From CAYVBJ01 sp964449075 (GTDB lineage: Bacteria; Bacteroidota; Rhodothermia; Balneolales; Balneolaceae), in NCBI GenBank assembly GCA_964449075.1, contig CAYVBJ010000017.1:3203-67202 (forward strand): DNA of 64,000 nt, read 5' to 3'. A program made the translations under genes and the position numbers. How positions within the stretch are numbered: position 1 is the stretch's first letter; the number at the start of each line of letters is the position of its first letter. The notes beneath the pieces were generated by a model. That model did not search any database and had not been told where the DNA came from. It saw only the letters and a list, made by a program, of their open reading frames with translations. Below are positions 52,696 to 62,317 of this stretch, piece by piece.

Positions 52696-54315
52696 TCAGT
52701 TTTCTTTTTTTGCATAAATTAGCCTTTCAGTGTCTTGAGAATTGATATCGTACAAACTTGTTGTCCAATCCGGTAAATCAACGGGATTTGCTTGTTGCAG
52801 AACAGCAATGCTTTTTGCCTCAGATCCCGATAGAATTGTTTCCACCCACTCCTCAGAATATTTGGTAAAATCTACCGGCCGGATGCCAATCCACACCATA
52901 AATATGACAAGAGGAATCAGCAGGGCGGTTTCCCTTCCATTCAGATCGACCAGTTTCTTGTTTTCATCATTTGTGACGGGACCAAACATGACCCGTTGGT
53001 ACATCCATAACATATAAACCGCTGCCAGGATAACACCGAGAGCAGCAAGAACAGCGTACACTTTTTTATCGTACAATTCCGAAACAAAACTTCCATTCAG
53101 AATTAAAAACTCACCGACGAATCCATTCAGACCGGGCAGGCCGATTGAGGCAAGGGTTGATACCATAAACATCACTGCAAATACGGGCATAATCTTTGCA
53201 ATACCGCCAAAATCTTTAATAAGACGTGTATGCCGGCGGTCATAAATCATGCCGACAATCAGGAACAGGGCCCCTGTGGATAATCCATGGTTTACCATCT
53301 GGATAATAGCACCCTGCATTGCAATCGTGTTAAATGCGAAAATTCCAAGTATCACAAATCCAAGATGGCTGACTGATGAGTAGGCAACCAGTTTTTTGAC
53401 ATCTTTTTGAACCATCGCCACAAGTGCACCATAAATAATTCCGATAATACCGAGAATGGCCAGCCACGGTGCAAATTCCATAAAGGCATTCGGAAAAACC
53501 GGCAGGCAAACACGCACCAATCCGTACGTTCCCATCTTCAGCATAATTGCTGCAAGAACAACAGATCCGGCCGTCGGTGCTTCCGTATGTGCGTATGGAA
53601 GCCAGGTATGGAAAGGGAAAAGAGGTACCTTGATACAGAACGCCAATGCAAATGCCAGGAACATGTAGGTTTGTTCTACAAGGCCGATTTGATATTCAGG
53701 GCCCGCTATAAATCTCCAGTCCGCTGTAAAAGTGTGGATACCCGACGCTGCACCCGCGTGATATCCAAGATAAATCAGGGCAATCAGCATGATCAGTGAA
53801 CCTGCAAGCGTATATATAAAGAATTTGATCGTAGCCCTGATACGATCAGCACCGCCCCATATCCCGATCAGAAAGTACATCGGGATGAGAGAAAGTTCGA
53901 AAAACACATAAAAAACAATTAAATCAAGTGCTGCAAAAACACCAAGTGAGGCTGTTTGTAGTAAAAGGAGCATTGAATAGTAACCTGCCAGATGCTCTTT
54001 AACAGAACTCCATGAGGACAAAATAACAATCGGGCCAAACAAAGTTGTAAGCATAAACAGAAGAAGACTTAACCCGTCAAGTCCTACGAGATATTTGACA
54101 TCCATACCCGGCAGCACCATCTCCCCTTCTGTGATAAACTGAGGCACAGAAGATACATCCACATTAAAATTGAGCATCAGCGGTATTGATAATAAAAAAG
54201 TTGCCGTGGTGGCAAGAAGACTTATCCACTTGATTGATTGCTCATTCCGGGAAAGTAAAATTCCAAGAATTCCCAGGAGCGGCAAATAGATTACAATGTT
54301 TAAGAGAAAATCCAT
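52696..54315 (-). CDS. nuoM: NADH-quinone oxidoreductase subunit M
   Basis: NuoM is an antiporter-like proton-pumping subunit of complex I with 14 predicted helices. Signatures are the TM5 Glu in VFFELSLIPMYFLIG and the KVPLFPFHTWLPYAHTEAPTAGSVVLAAIMLKMG block with the TM7/8 Lys. Length 539 is slightly above usual, with a charged extension at the C-terminus. It starts 22 bases after nuoL. Confidence 0.96.
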   Translation of the reverse strand: MDFLLNIVIYLPLLGILGILLSRNEQSIKWISLLATTATFLLSIPLMLNFNVDVSSVPQFITEGEMVLPGMDVKYLVGLDGLSLLLFMLTTLFGPIVILSSWSSVKEHLAGYYSMLLLLQTASLGVFAALDLIVFYVFFELSLIPMYFLIGIWGGADRIRATIKFFIYTLAGSLIMLIALIYLGYHAGAASGIHTFTADWRFIAGPEYQIGLVEQTYMFLAFALAFCIKVPLFPFHTWLPYAHTEAPTAGSVVLAAIMLKMGTYGLVRVCLPVFPNAFMEFAPWLAILGIIGIIYGALVAMVQKDVKKLVAYSSVSHLGFVILGIFAFNTIAMQGAIIQMVNHGLSTGALFLIVGMIYDRRHTRLIKDFGGIAKIMPVFAVMFMVSTLASIGLPGLNGFVGEFLILNGSFVSELYDKKVYAVLAALGVILAAVYMLWMYQRVMFGPVTNDENKKLVDLNGRETALLIPLVIFMVWIGIRPVDFTKYSEEWVETILSGSEAKSIAVLQQANPVDLPDWTTSLYDINSQDTERLIYAKKEN

Positions 54316-54337
54316 AGGTCTATATGATCAAATCCAT

Positions 54338-56359
54338 TTAGAATAACATAATAGTTAACACAAGTATCACTCCAATAACCAGGAAGAGTGCATAATTGGA
54401 TACCACACCGGTTTGTATATATCGAAGCAGGCTGCCAAATAACCGCACTGTGCCCGCAATTGCATTTACAGTGCCATCCACAATCTTCATATCAAAAACA
54501 GCAAGAACTTTATCAGAAACTCTTACTGTCGGATGTATTACTACTGTTTCATACAGTTCATCAAGATTGTACTTTTGCTTCCAGACGTTGTAGAGCTCAC
54601 CAAAGCGGGCCGAAAGTCTTGCATCAGACTCTTCGAGCTGATCATGTCCATATAGCCGGAAAGCAACAAATACACCCCCAACAGCTACTATAATGGATAT
54701 AAACATAAGTGTCCATTCCGCACCGTGTGAGAGCACAATGGCATAATCAGCAGCAGCCGAATAAAGCCAGTCGTGAAGCAGGTTAATGTGGGCCTCTGCT
54801 CCGGTAAAAGTCTCTGCAATAAAATTGGGCACACCTATAAAACCGCCGACAACCGACAGTATACCGAGCGACCACAGCGGGATCGTCATTGTTGCAGGGC
54901 TTTCGTGCAGATATTTTTCGGAACCCGCCGCTTCAGAAATTTTTGAAGGCAGTTTAAATGTGCCATGGAATGTCCCGAAAGTTAATCTGAACATGTAAAA
55001 AGCAGTCAGAAAAGCAGTGATCATACCCACGCCCCACAAAATAATATAAAGTGCACCTGCAAATTCACCCATTCCGGCATTAAATGTGTGCATCAGGATT
55101 TCATCCTTGGAAAAGAAACCGGCAAGAGGCGGTATACCAGCAATGGCTATAGTAGCAAGTAAAAATGTTTTATAAGTAGAGGGCATATACTCTTTTAACC
55201 CCCCCATAAACCGCATGTCCTGCGGATCAAAATGGACATCTTTACCGTCTTCATGAAGCCCGTGTTCAACATGCTCCATCGCATGAATCACCGATCCGGA
55301 ACCGAGAAAGAGGCAGGCTTTGAAAAAAGCATGAGTAACAACATGGAAAATAGCGGCCGTAAATGCCCCTGATCCCAGTGCCAGAAACATAAAACCGAGT
55401 TGAGATACAGTGGAATAAGCTAAAACCCGTTTAATATCGTATTGCGTAAGAGCTATTGTTGCAGCCACAATTGCAGTGAGTGCACCCACCACAGCAACAA
55501 TCATCATTAACTCGGGAGATATCACAAACATGGGCGATAACCTGGTTATGAGATAGATCCCGGAAGTAACCATGGTGGCAGCGTGAATCAATGCGGATAC
55601 TGAAGTCGGGCCCGCCATTGCATCAGGCAACCAGACAAACAGGGGTATCTGAGCACTTTTCCCGGTTGCGCCAATAAGCATCAGCAGTCCAATCCAGAAA
55701 ACTGCTTCCGGCGTAAAGAGACCCAGGTTTCCTAAAATCGCATCATAGTTTAAACTGCCAATGGTTTCGAAAACCATAAAAATGGCCACCAGAAACGCAA
55801 AGTCACCCACCCTGTTATAGATAAAGGCTTTTTTAGCAGCATCTGATTTTGCCATGTCGGCATACCAGAAGCCGATCAGAAGATATGAACAGAGGCCAAC
55901 CCCTTCCCACCCAAGAAAAAGAAGCAGAAGATTATTGCTCAAAACCAGGTTCAGCATGGCAAAAATGAACAGGTTCATGTAGGAAAAAAACTTCCAGTAT
56001 CCCGGATCATGAGCCATGTAGCCTACAGAGTAGAGATGGATCAAAGCTCCCACACCGGTAACTACAAGGGTCATAACAAGTGAAAGCTCATCAATTCGAT
56101 AGGCAATATCTGCCGAAAAGGAACCGGCTTCAATCCAGGTGAACAGCTTCACAATTTGTGCATCAGAGCCGGCCGAAAAATTAAAGAAAAAATAGAGGGA
56201 TATCAGAAATGGAATAAATACGGCAAGATTTGCAAGGATTCCGATCAGGGTCTTCTTTTCTCTGAATGACGCCGATGCCAGTCCCGTTACCCCGTTTAGT
56301 AAGAACCCGATAAGTGGCAGCCCGATAATCAGACTGACAAGCAGTGTAACTGTGTCCAT
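54338..56359 (-). CDS. nuoL: NADH-quinone oxidoreductase subunit L
   Basis: NuoL is the distal proton-pumping subunit with the long lateral helix that ties the membrane arm together. Motifs are GWEGVGLCSYLLIGFWY (TM5 Glu) and GKSAQIPLFVWLPDAMAGPTSVSALIHAATMV. The C-terminal part (about 570-673) provides the long amphipathic helix and final span. Length is 673. It leads the unit from a TATCTTTG box at 56431-56438 and is divergent from the antiporter operon. Confidence 0.96.
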   Translation of the reverse strand: MDTVTLLVSLIIGLPLIGFLLNGVTGLASASFREKKTLIGILANLAVFIPFLISLYFFFNFSAGSDAQIVKLFTWIEAGSFSADIAYRIDELSLVMTLVVTGVGALIHLYSVGYMAHDPGYWKFFSYMNLFIFAMLNLVLSNNLLLLFLGWEGVGLCSYLLIGFWYADMAKSDAAKKAFIYNRVGDFAFLVAIFMVFETIGSLNYDAILGNLGLFTPEAVFWIGLLMLIGATGKSAQIPLFVWLPDAMAGPTSVSALIHAATMVTSGIYLITRLSPMFVISPELMMIVAVVGALTAIVAATIALTQYDIKRVLAYSTVSQLGFMFLALGSGAFTAAIFHVVTHAFFKACLFLGSGSVIHAMEHVEHGLHEDGKDVHFDPQDMRFMGGLKEYMPSTYKTFLLATIAIAGIPPLAGFFSKDEILMHTFNAGMGEFAGALYIILWGVGMITAFLTAFYMFRLTFGTFHGTFKLPSKISEAAGSEKYLHESPATMTIPLWSLGILSVVGGFIGVPNFIAETFTGAEAHINLLHDWLYSAAADYAIVLSHGAEWTLMFISIIVAVGGVFVAFRLYGHDQLEESDARLSARFGELYNVWKQKYNLDELYETVVIHPTVRVSDKVLAVFDMKIVDGTVNAIAGTVRLFGSLLRYIQTGVVSNYALFLVIGVILVLTIMLF

Positions 56360-56430
56360 TCAATAACTTAATTTTTTGATTTTAGCACAGAGAGCTATCG
56401 CTGTAGAGTCAGCATGTATTAGTAAGATAT

Positions 56431-56438
56431 CAAAGATA
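56431..56438 (-). promoter_or_regulatory. -7 promoter box (TATCTTTG) for nuoLMN
   Basis: An exact TAnnTTTG match on the minus strand about 75 bases before the nuoL start, within the 109-bp divergent gap to the antiporter operon. The -33 region holds GTTTA rather than TTTG. Both operons must draw on this short gap, so their regulation may be linked. Confidence 0.45.
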
Positions 56439-56468
56439 CAAAAATCTATCTGAAGATAAACTGTTAAG

Positions 56469-57128
56469 ATGGATGAGAATGAAGTTTTTAAAAATAATAC
56501 AGTTTCAAATTGCAATAGTGATATCTTTTTTAATATGTTTATCCTTCAAAAAACTAACACTGCTGAACTGATGGGTAGAATCTCCGTACTAAGCCTTTTG
56601 CTCTCTTTTTTATCGCTTATGGCCTTTTGGCTTATAATGAGCGGCTTTTTTGATATTCTCCACATTTCTTATGGAATCGTGAGCGTTGCCGTGGTGCTTG
56701 CTGTAAATTTTAAACTGAAGACCCACCGGTTTTTTGAAGATGAGATGGATGACCTGCTTCATCTGCGATTTGGAAACGTTATCGTTTATATTCCCTGGAT
56801 ATTACTGCAGATACTTAAGTCGGGTTTCCACGTTGCTTTTATAATTTTAAGACCATCAACACCGGTGCAGCCGGCACTTTTAAAATTCCGGGTAGACCTG
56901 CCAAGTGCCCATGCAAAGATGATTCTCGGTAATTCAATTACATTAACTCCCGGAACGCTCACAATTGATATCAAGGGAAACGAGTTTACAGTTCACGCAC
57001 TATCAGAAGCTTCATATGCAGGTATTGTTAATGATGCCATGCCTCGTAAAGTACGCGGCCTTTTTTTAAAAGACAGTAAACCGGTTATATCCAATGTCGA
57101 AATAATAACAGAACAAAAATCACTCTGA
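56469..57128 (+). CDS. mrpE: Na+/H+ antiporter subunit E (MrpE/MnhE; MbhA-equivalent)
   Basis: MrpE is a small membrane subunit of the Mrp complex, which exchanges Na+ (or K+) for protons. Two helices lie at about residues 40-75 and a conserved cytoplasmic domain follows (VDLPSAHAKMILGNSITLTPGTLTIDIKGNEF), with the family block GNSITLTPGT. The first 22 residues are polar and unlike the family; ATGs at 56535 and 56571 give lengths nearer the usual 165-185 and may be the true starts. It leads the operon. Confidence 0.92.
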   Translation: MDENEVFKNNTVSNCNSDIFFNMFILQKTNTAELMGRISVLSLLLSFLSLMAFWLIMSGFFDILHISYGIVSVAVVLAVNFKLKTHRFFEDEMDDLLHLRFGNVIVYIPWILLQILKSGFHVAFIILRPSTPVQPALLKFRVDLPSAHAKMILGNSITLTPGTLTIDIKGNEFTVHALSEASYAGIVNDAMPRKVRGLFLKDSKPVISNVEIITEQKSL

Positions 57129-57135
57129 TTTAAAA

Positions 57136-57417
57136 ATGACAACCTTTTTCCTCTACAGTTCTGTTATTCTCACAATCATCATTGCCGTGCCGCTGGTTCG
57201 TGTTCTGAAAGGACCCACTGTTTTTGACAGGCTTTTGGGAGCAAATGCTATCGCAACCAAAACAATTGTTCTGATTTGCCTGATCGGATACATGTATGGA
57301 AGAATTGATATGTTTATTGATATTACCCTGGCATATGCGGTACTAGGTTTTTTAGGTGTGCTGGCCATTGCCAAGTTTGTTTCCGTTAATCAAAACAGTG
57401 GTAATGATGACTTCTGA
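57136..57417 (+). CDS. mrpF: Na+/H+ antiporter subunit F (MrpF/MnhF; MbhB-equivalent)
   Basis: A 93-residue protein with three helices, containing the family motif VRVLKGPTVFDRLLGANAIATKTIVLICL. It is needed for assembly of the Mrp membrane complex. It follows mrpE by 7 bases, and its last codons overlap the start of mrpG. Confidence 0.94.
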   Translation: MTTFFLYSSVILTIIIAVPLVRVLKGPTVFDRLLGANAIATKTIVLICLIGYMYGRIDMFIDITLAYAVLGFLGVLAIAKFVSVNQNSGNDDF

Positions 57418-57754
57418 TATAATTTTGAATATCCAACTTGTTCTGAGCGGTATACTGATCTGCATGGGTATTTTCTTTATGCTTGTTGGAAGTATCGGTA
57501 TTCTAAAACTGCATGACTTTTATACCCGTACACACGCCATCAGTAAAAGTGATGCCCTGGGAGTGATGTTTGTTGTAGTTGGACTTATTGTCTTCGAAGG
57601 CTTTACGCAAAACAGTCTGAAACTGCTGTTTATTGTAGTATTCATATTTCTTGCTAACCCGATCGGGTCGCACGCACTCGCCCGGGCAGCAATGAAAAAC
57701 GGGATTAAACCCCTGTTTACTCCAGGTAAAAAAACAAATCATAAAAATTCATGA
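57404..57754 (+). CDS. mrpG: Na+/H+ antiporter subunit G (MrpG/MnhG; MbhC-equivalent)
   Basis: Three helices and the family core FMLVGSIGILKLHDFYTRTHAISKSDALGV identify MrpG. The start is one of two adjacent ATGs (57404 or 57407), overlapping the end of mrpF by about 11-14 bases, which couples translation. A longer frame from 57356 would only read mrpF sequence in another frame. Length is about 116. Confidence 0.92.
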   Translation: MMTSDIILNIQLVLSGILICMGIFFMLVGSIGILKLHDFYTRTHAISKSDALGVMFVVVGLIVFEGFTQNSLKLLFIVVFIFLANPIGSHALARAAMKNGIKPLFTPGKKTNHKNS

Positions 57755-57996
57755 TCTGGGAACTTGAGTTTGTACTCTATATTTTTCTTTTCCTGTCTGC
57801 CGCTGTAGCGCTACAGGTGAAAGATCTGCTTGTAGCAGTTGTAATGCTGACCATTTTCAGTTTTTCAATCGCCCTGTTATTTGTGGCTATGGGAGCAGTG
57901 GATGTTGGATTCACGGAAGCTGTTGTGGGTGCAGGAGTTACCGGAATCTTATTTGTAATCGCTATTTATCAAACCACACGGGAGTCAATAGATTGA
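57751..57996 (+). CDS. MrpA C-terminal-like / MbhD-equivalent subunit (DUF4040)
   Basis: An 81-residue three-helix protein: ALQVKDLLVAVVMLTIFSFSIALLFVAMGAVDVGFTEAVVGAGVTGILFV. This is the DUF4040 module, which in standard bacteria is the tail of MrpA but here is a separate gene, as MbhD in archaeal membrane-bound hydrogenase. The GFTEAVVGAGV segment with its Glu is the conserved part. Its ATG overlaps the mrpG stop (ATGA). Confidence 0.85.
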   Translation: MIWELEFVLYIFLFLSAAVALQVKDLLVAVVMLTIFSFSIALLFVAMGAVDVGFTEAVVGAGVTGILFVIAIYQTTRESID

Positions 57997-58292
57997 AAAC
58001 AATTAAATTCCTCATACTTGCCGGGTTTGCATCTGTTTTGATATACGCATCATTGGATCTCCCCTATCGCGGAGATCCGGATAATCGAATGCATCATGAT
58101 CAAAGCATCACGAATACCGAAGTAGCCGGAAGTTATTACATCCAGGAAGCTTACAATGATGCAAAAACCCCCAATATTGTTACTGTGGTTCTGGGTGATT
58201 ACAGGAGTATTGATACACTTGGCGAACAGGTGGTAATTTTTACAGCCGGATTGATCACTCTGCTAATTTTAAGAAAATCAAAAAGGATATGA
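57993..58292 (+). CDS. MbhE-like subunit (second piece of the split MrpA C-terminus)
   Basis: A 99-residue protein with one N-terminal and one C-terminal helix and a polar loop (about 27-75; NTEVAGSYYIQEAYNDAKTPNIVTVVLGDYRSIDTLGE). The VTxVLxDYRxxDTLGE element is typical of the MbhE/MrpA C-terminal family. The start is TTG, overlapping the previous stop as TTGA, so it depends on translational coupling. Confidence 0.85.
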   Translation: MKTIKFLILAGFASVLIYASLDLPYRGDPDNRMHHDQSITNTEVAGSYYIQEAYNDAKTPNIVTVVLGDYRSIDTLGEQVVIFTAGLITLLILRKSKRI

Positions 58293-58729
58293 GAAGACAG
58301 TTTCAGTCTCCCATTGTAATTCTGGGTGCCCGTTTATTGAGTCCTTATATCATGCTTTTTGGTCTTTATGTGATCTTTCATGGTCATTATAGCCCGGGGG
58401 GAGGGTTTCAGGGAGGCACTCTTCTTGCTGCATCAATTTTACTGATACGGCTTGCCGGCGGTAAAGAAATTGCAGAATTGCATATCCGTGAATTCTCTAC
58501 TACACCCCTGGCTGTTATTGGTGTGATCATCTACTTTGCAACCGGTTTTACGGCAATGATTATGGGAGGGTTTTTTCTTGATTATGAGTACCTGCCAATT
58601 CCCGGCCTGGAACCGGCCTGGCTCAGAAATACAGGAATCCTGATTATTGAAGTGGGTATCGGGGTGGCGGTTATGGCTATTTTAATTATGATTTATGACA
58701 ATATGGTACGGGGTGAGGACTATGCTTGA
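58289..58729 (+). CDS. mrpB: Na+/H+ antiporter subunit B (MrpB/MnhB; MbhF-equivalent)
   Basis: Four helices in 146 residues, with the family core FGLYVIFHGHYSPGGGFQGGTLLAASILL. It overlaps the previous gene by ATGA. It is needed for the antiporter's membrane core. Confidence 0.94.
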   Translation: MRRQFQSPIVILGARLLSPYIMLFGLYVIFHGHYSPGGGFQGGTLLAASILLIRLAGGKEIAELHIREFSTTPLAVIGVIIYFATGFTAMIMGGFFLDYEYLPIPGLEPAWLRNTGILIIEVGIGVAVMAILIMIYDNMVRGEDYA

Positions 58730-59090
58730 TTTCTTTGTCGGACACTATGCATACTGGTTCACAATTCTTCTGATATGTACAGGCCTGTATGGCATACTGA
58801 TGAAAAAGAACCTTGTGAAGAAATTAATCGGATTATCCATCCTGCAGGCATCAATCATACTCTTTTTTGTAAGTATTGCATCGAAATGGGACGCAACCGT
58901 TCCGGTTAAAGCTGATAGTATCCCGGTGGAAATCGTCTCAAATTACCTCAATCCGCTACCTCATACACTTATGCTGACTGCGATTGTTGTAGGGGTGGCA
59001 ACACAGGGAGTGGCCTTTGCCCTGCTTATTGCTATTTACAACCGGTACAAAACACTCGACGAACAGGAACTGTTAGATAAGATTCAATGA
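58722..59090 (+). CDS. mrpC: Na+/H+ antiporter subunit C (MrpC/MnhC, NuoK-like; MbhG-equivalent)
   Basis: A NuoK-like three-helix protein: GLYGILMKKNLVKKLIGLSILQASIILFF and ALMLTAIVVGVATQGVAFALL-type end (HTLMLTAIVVGVAT). The ATG at 58722 is preferred over 58695: a GGTGAGGA ribosome site lies at 58712-58719 and the start overlaps the mrpB end. Length is 122. Confidence 0.93.
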   Translation: MLDFFVGHYAYWFTILLICTGLYGILMKKNLVKKLIGLSILQASIILFFVSIASKWDATVPVKADSIPVEIVSNYLNPLPHTLMLTAIVVGVATQGVAFALLIAIYNRYKTLDEQELLDKIQ

Positions 59091-60583
59091 TCGAATCCCA
59101 TATACCAGCACTCATTCCATTAACGTTTCTGGCTTTTTCGATCCTGATACCCATCTTTGGGATCTGGAAAGAGACGATCAGTTATCATTTAGCCGTTGCG
59201 GGCAGTGGTATTGCATCTGTCATCTCTGTAATTGGTTTTTTTGAATACCTGAACAGTGAACCTGTCCGGTATTTCTTTGGCGGCTGGGCTCCACCGGTTG
59301 GAATTGAGTTCGTCTATGACGGTTTATCATCATTCTTTGTTCTTGTAATAAATGTGGTTGCATTCCTGGTTTTAATCCACTCCAGGAACATCGGTGATCT
59401 TGAATTCCCCGGAAAAAAGATGCCTTTTTATGCTCTTTCAATGCTCATGATGCTCGGTTTCAACGGCATGATTCTGACCGGCGACCTTTTCAACCTCTAT
59501 GTTTTTCTGGAGATCTCCTCACTTTCAAGTTATGCGCTGATCGCAATCGGGCAGAGGCAAGCTCCTTTTGCGTCATTCCGTTACCTGATTGTGGGTACAG
59601 TGGGCGGATCATTTTACCTGCTCGGAGTCGGCTTTCTCTATACGGTAACCGGCACACTGAACATAATTGATATGACAGCTATGCTGCCGAGTTTTTATAC
59701 GAACTCAGCAGTAATAACTGCCCTGATACTTATGGTAGCTGGAATCGGGGTGAAAGCTGCACTCTTTCCGTTACATGGCTGGCTTCCCGATTCATATACA
59801 TTTGCATCCTCCACTTCCACGGCGCTCATTGCACCCATAGGAACAAAAGTGGGTGCCTATATACTAATCCGGATAATACTCCACCTTTTCGGTGCCGACC
59901 TTTCTGATGCAGTAATCCCGGTTACAACCATTGTGGGATCACTTGCATGTGCGGGTATTCTTTACGGATCCATTATGGCTATCGGTCAGACAGAAATGAA
60001 ACGAATGCTTGCATACAGCAGTGTTTCCCAGATCGGATATATAATTATGGGGCTCAGTCTTGCCAATCCCCTGGGTTATGCAGGTGCACTGCTTCACGTA
60101 CTGAATCATGCTGTTATGAAAGCCTGCCTGTTCCTCGTTGCCGGCAATCTCCGTTTAAAAGAGGGACATTCCGATATCAGCAGGTTTGATGATTCATACC
60201 GTAAAAAATATCCCGGAACCATGTTTTCATTTTCAGTTGCAGCGATATCTATGGTGGGATTACCTCCGCTGGCCGGATTTTTCAGTAAGTGGTACCTGGC
60301 CCTGGGGACAATAGAAAATGAAAACTGGATTTTCCTGGCAGTGATACTGGTCAGTTCCCTGCTGAATGCCGTCTATTTCTTCAGGATTCTTGAAAAAGTT
60401 TATATGAGAAAACCGGAAGAAGATCTGTCTGAAGCAGCAGCATCAGCCACAGCAAATGTATCCGGAAATGAAGTTTCCGTAAGCATGATCACACCGACCG
60501 CAATATTTGCAATTTCTCTGTTTGTGATAGGCTTTGCCAATGCAGTTATCGTATCAGCACTATTAAACATATTTCCCTTTTAA
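59087..60583 (+). CDS. mrpD: Na+/H+ antiporter subunit D (MrpD/MnhD; MbhH-equivalent)
   Basis: A 14-helix antiporter subunit homologous to NuoM/N. TM5 Glu (LFNLYVFLEISSLSSYALIA) and the TM7/8 block (GVKAALFPLHGWLPDSYTFASSTSTALIAPIGTKVG) with Lys are intact, so proton transfer should work. Length is 498. It overlaps mrpC by ATGA. It is the last gene of the canonical EFG-(A')-B-C-D set. Confidence 0.94.
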   Translation: MIESHIPALIPLTFLAFSILIPIFGIWKETISYHLAVAGSGIASVISVIGFFEYLNSEPVRYFFGGWAPPVGIEFVYDGLSSFFVLVINVVAFLVLIHSRNIGDLEFPGKKMPFYALSMLMMLGFNGMILTGDLFNLYVFLEISSLSSYALIAIGQRQAPFASFRYLIVGTVGGSFYLLGVGFLYTVTGTLNIIDMTAMLPSFYTNSAVITALILMVAGIGVKAALFPLHGWLPDSYTFASSTSTALIAPIGTKVGAYILIRIILHLFGADLSDAVIPVTTIVGSLACAGILYGSIMAIGQTEMKRMLAYSSVSQIGYIIMGLSLANPLGYAGALLHVLNHAVMKACLFLVAGNLRLKEGHSDISRFDDSYRKKYPGTMFSFSVAAISMVGLPPLAGFFSKWYLALGTIENENWIFLAVILVSSLLNAVYFFRILEKVYMRKPEEDLSEAAASATANVSGNEVSVSMITPTAIFAISLFVIGFANAVIVSALLNIFPF

Positions 60584-60612
60584 TGGATTTAGAACCGAAA
60601 ATAAACTGATTA

Positions 60613-62097
60613 ATGGAATTCTCCTACGTACCTTTATATGCGATTCTGGCTTCGCTGATTGCGGTTCCGTTTATCCTTGTGAGCTCAGGAAAACCCAATT
60701 TACGGGAATTCTGGACTATTCTTGCATCCCTGGTTAAGTTTATCCTGGTTTTAACCCTGCTGCCCGGTGCCATTGACGGCCAGACGGTTGAACTGAACTT
60801 ATTTGAAATCGCCCCGGGTGTGCCGTTTCTGCTGAAAGCAGATCCATTTGGTGTCTTTTTTGCAATCATTGCTTCCGGCTTATGGATTTTCACTTCATTT
60901 TACTCCATCGGGTATGTCCGCGGAGCTGGTGAAAAGAAACAGACAAGATATTTTGCAAGCTTTGCTGTTTGTCTTTCAGCAACTATTGGTATTGCTTTTT
61001 CAGGCAACCTGCTGACATTTATCATCTTTTATGAAATACTCACTCTTGCCACCTATCCACTTGTTATTCATAAAGAGACAAAAAAAGCAATCAATGCAGG
61101 CCGCAAATACCTCGCTTTTACTCTGACCGCCGGTTTGTTGCTAATTGCTGCCGCCGGAATCACCTATTTTTATACCGGCACTCTTGAGTTCAGGCCCGGT
61201 GGAATTTTCAATGGCGTGGATCTCTCACACACTATGATGATTTCAATTTTCCTGCTTTTTCTTGGGGGTGTCGGGGTGAAAGCAGGTATTATGCCACTCC
61301 ACAGCTGGCTGCCCTCTGCCATGGCTGCACCAACTCCTGTCAGTGCTCTTCTGCATGCAGTAGCAGTTGTAAAATCAGGTGTTTTCGGTGTGATTCGGGT
61401 CATCGGTTTTATTTTCGGTACGGAAACAATGGAGGCTTTCGGGCTGAATGACATCGTACTGGTACTGGCCGGGGTAACAATTATTATCGCATCACTCCTG
61501 GCATTTGCCCAGGATAATCTGAAACGCAGGCTTGCCTATTCCACTGTGGGCCATTTGTCTTATATCGTTCTGGGTGCAGCTCTGCTAACCCCGCTGGGTA
61601 TGACCGGGAGCATCATGCATATTGCTGCACACGCAACTATGAAAATAACACTGTTCTTTTGTGCCGGTGCAATCTACGTGAATCTCCATAAAGAGAATAT
61701 CAGTGATCTCAACGGCATTGCCAAAGCTATGCCATGGACAATGGCAGCTTTTGTAATCGGTTCAATGGGGCTCGCAGGAATCCCTCCGCTGAATGGATTT
61801 GTAAGCAAATGGTATCTTGTTTTAGGATCACTTGAAGGTGAAATGCTGATCCCGGTTTTTATTCTGATAATAAGCGGCCTTTTAAATGTGGGGTACTTTT
61901 TTCCCATTATTCAAAGAGCATACTTTCGAGAAGGTGATGAAAGTTTACGTAAATATGGTGAGGCATCGCCCTTTATGGTAGTTCCGATTATGATAACAGC
62001 TGTACTGTCACTGATTTTCGGGATATTCCCCGACCTTTTTTTCCATTTTTATGAGATAGCCGGCAACGTAGCATCAACTTTATTCAGAGGAGGATGA
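60613..62097 (+). CDS. Second MrpD-like proton-antiporter subunit
   Basis: A 494-residue, 14-helix paralog of MrpD. It keeps TM5 Glu (LTFIIFYEILTLATYPLVI) and TM7/8 Lys (GGVGVKAGIMPLHSWLPSAMAAPTPVSALLHAVAVVKSG). The PTPVSALLHA element is nearer to NuoL/MrpA N-terminal than to MrpD, so it may stand in for the missing N-terminal part of MrpA. It starts 29 bases after mrpD. Confidence 0.88.
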   Translation: MEFSYVPLYAILASLIAVPFILVSSGKPNLREFWTILASLVKFILVLTLLPGAIDGQTVELNLFEIAPGVPFLLKADPFGVFFAIIASGLWIFTSFYSIGYVRGAGEKKQTRYFASFAVCLSATIGIAFSGNLLTFIIFYEILTLATYPLVIHKETKKAINAGRKYLAFTLTAGLLLIAAAGITYFYTGTLEFRPGGIFNGVDLSHTMMISIFLLFLGGVGVKAGIMPLHSWLPSAMAAPTPVSALLHAVAVVKSGVFGVIRVIGFIFGTETMEAFGLNDIVLVLAGVTIIIASLLAFAQDNLKRRLAYSTVGHLSYIVLGAALLTPLGMTGSIMHIAAHATMKITLFFCAGAIYVNLHKENISDLNGIAKAMPWTMAAFVIGSMGLAGIPPLNGFVSKWYLVLGSLEGEMLIPVFILIISGLLNVGYFFPIIQRAYFREGDESLRKYGEASPFMVVPIMITAVLSLIFGIFPDLFFHFYEIAGNVASTLFRGG

Positions 62098-62101
62098 ATC
62101 A

Positions 62102-62317
62102 ATGAAAACATGGCACTGGATTGCTCTCGGAGTACTTACATTAATTACGCTGATTCTTGAATTTACTGTACTGGCAGATTATGATTCCCACTGGTGGAAC
62201 TCCATACCCGCATTTTATATAATCTGGGGTTTCATAAGCTGTGTCCTCATCATCTATGTATCAAAATGGTTTGGTAAAATATTCCTGTTCAGAGACGAAT
62301 CCTATTATGATAACTGA
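62102..62317 (+). CDS. Small two-helix membrane protein of the antiporter operon
   Basis: 71 residues, two helices (about 5-25 and 37-58) with a Trp-rich loop (SHWWNSIPAFY) between them and a charged tail. No family name is known to me. It lies 4 bases after the second D-like gene, with a GAGGA site before it, and overlaps the third D-like gene by 11 bases, so it belongs to the complex or its assembly. Confidence 0.75.
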   Translation: MKTWHWIALGVLTLITLILEFTVLADYDSHWWNSIPAFYIIWGFISCVLIIYVSKWFGKIFLFRDESYYDN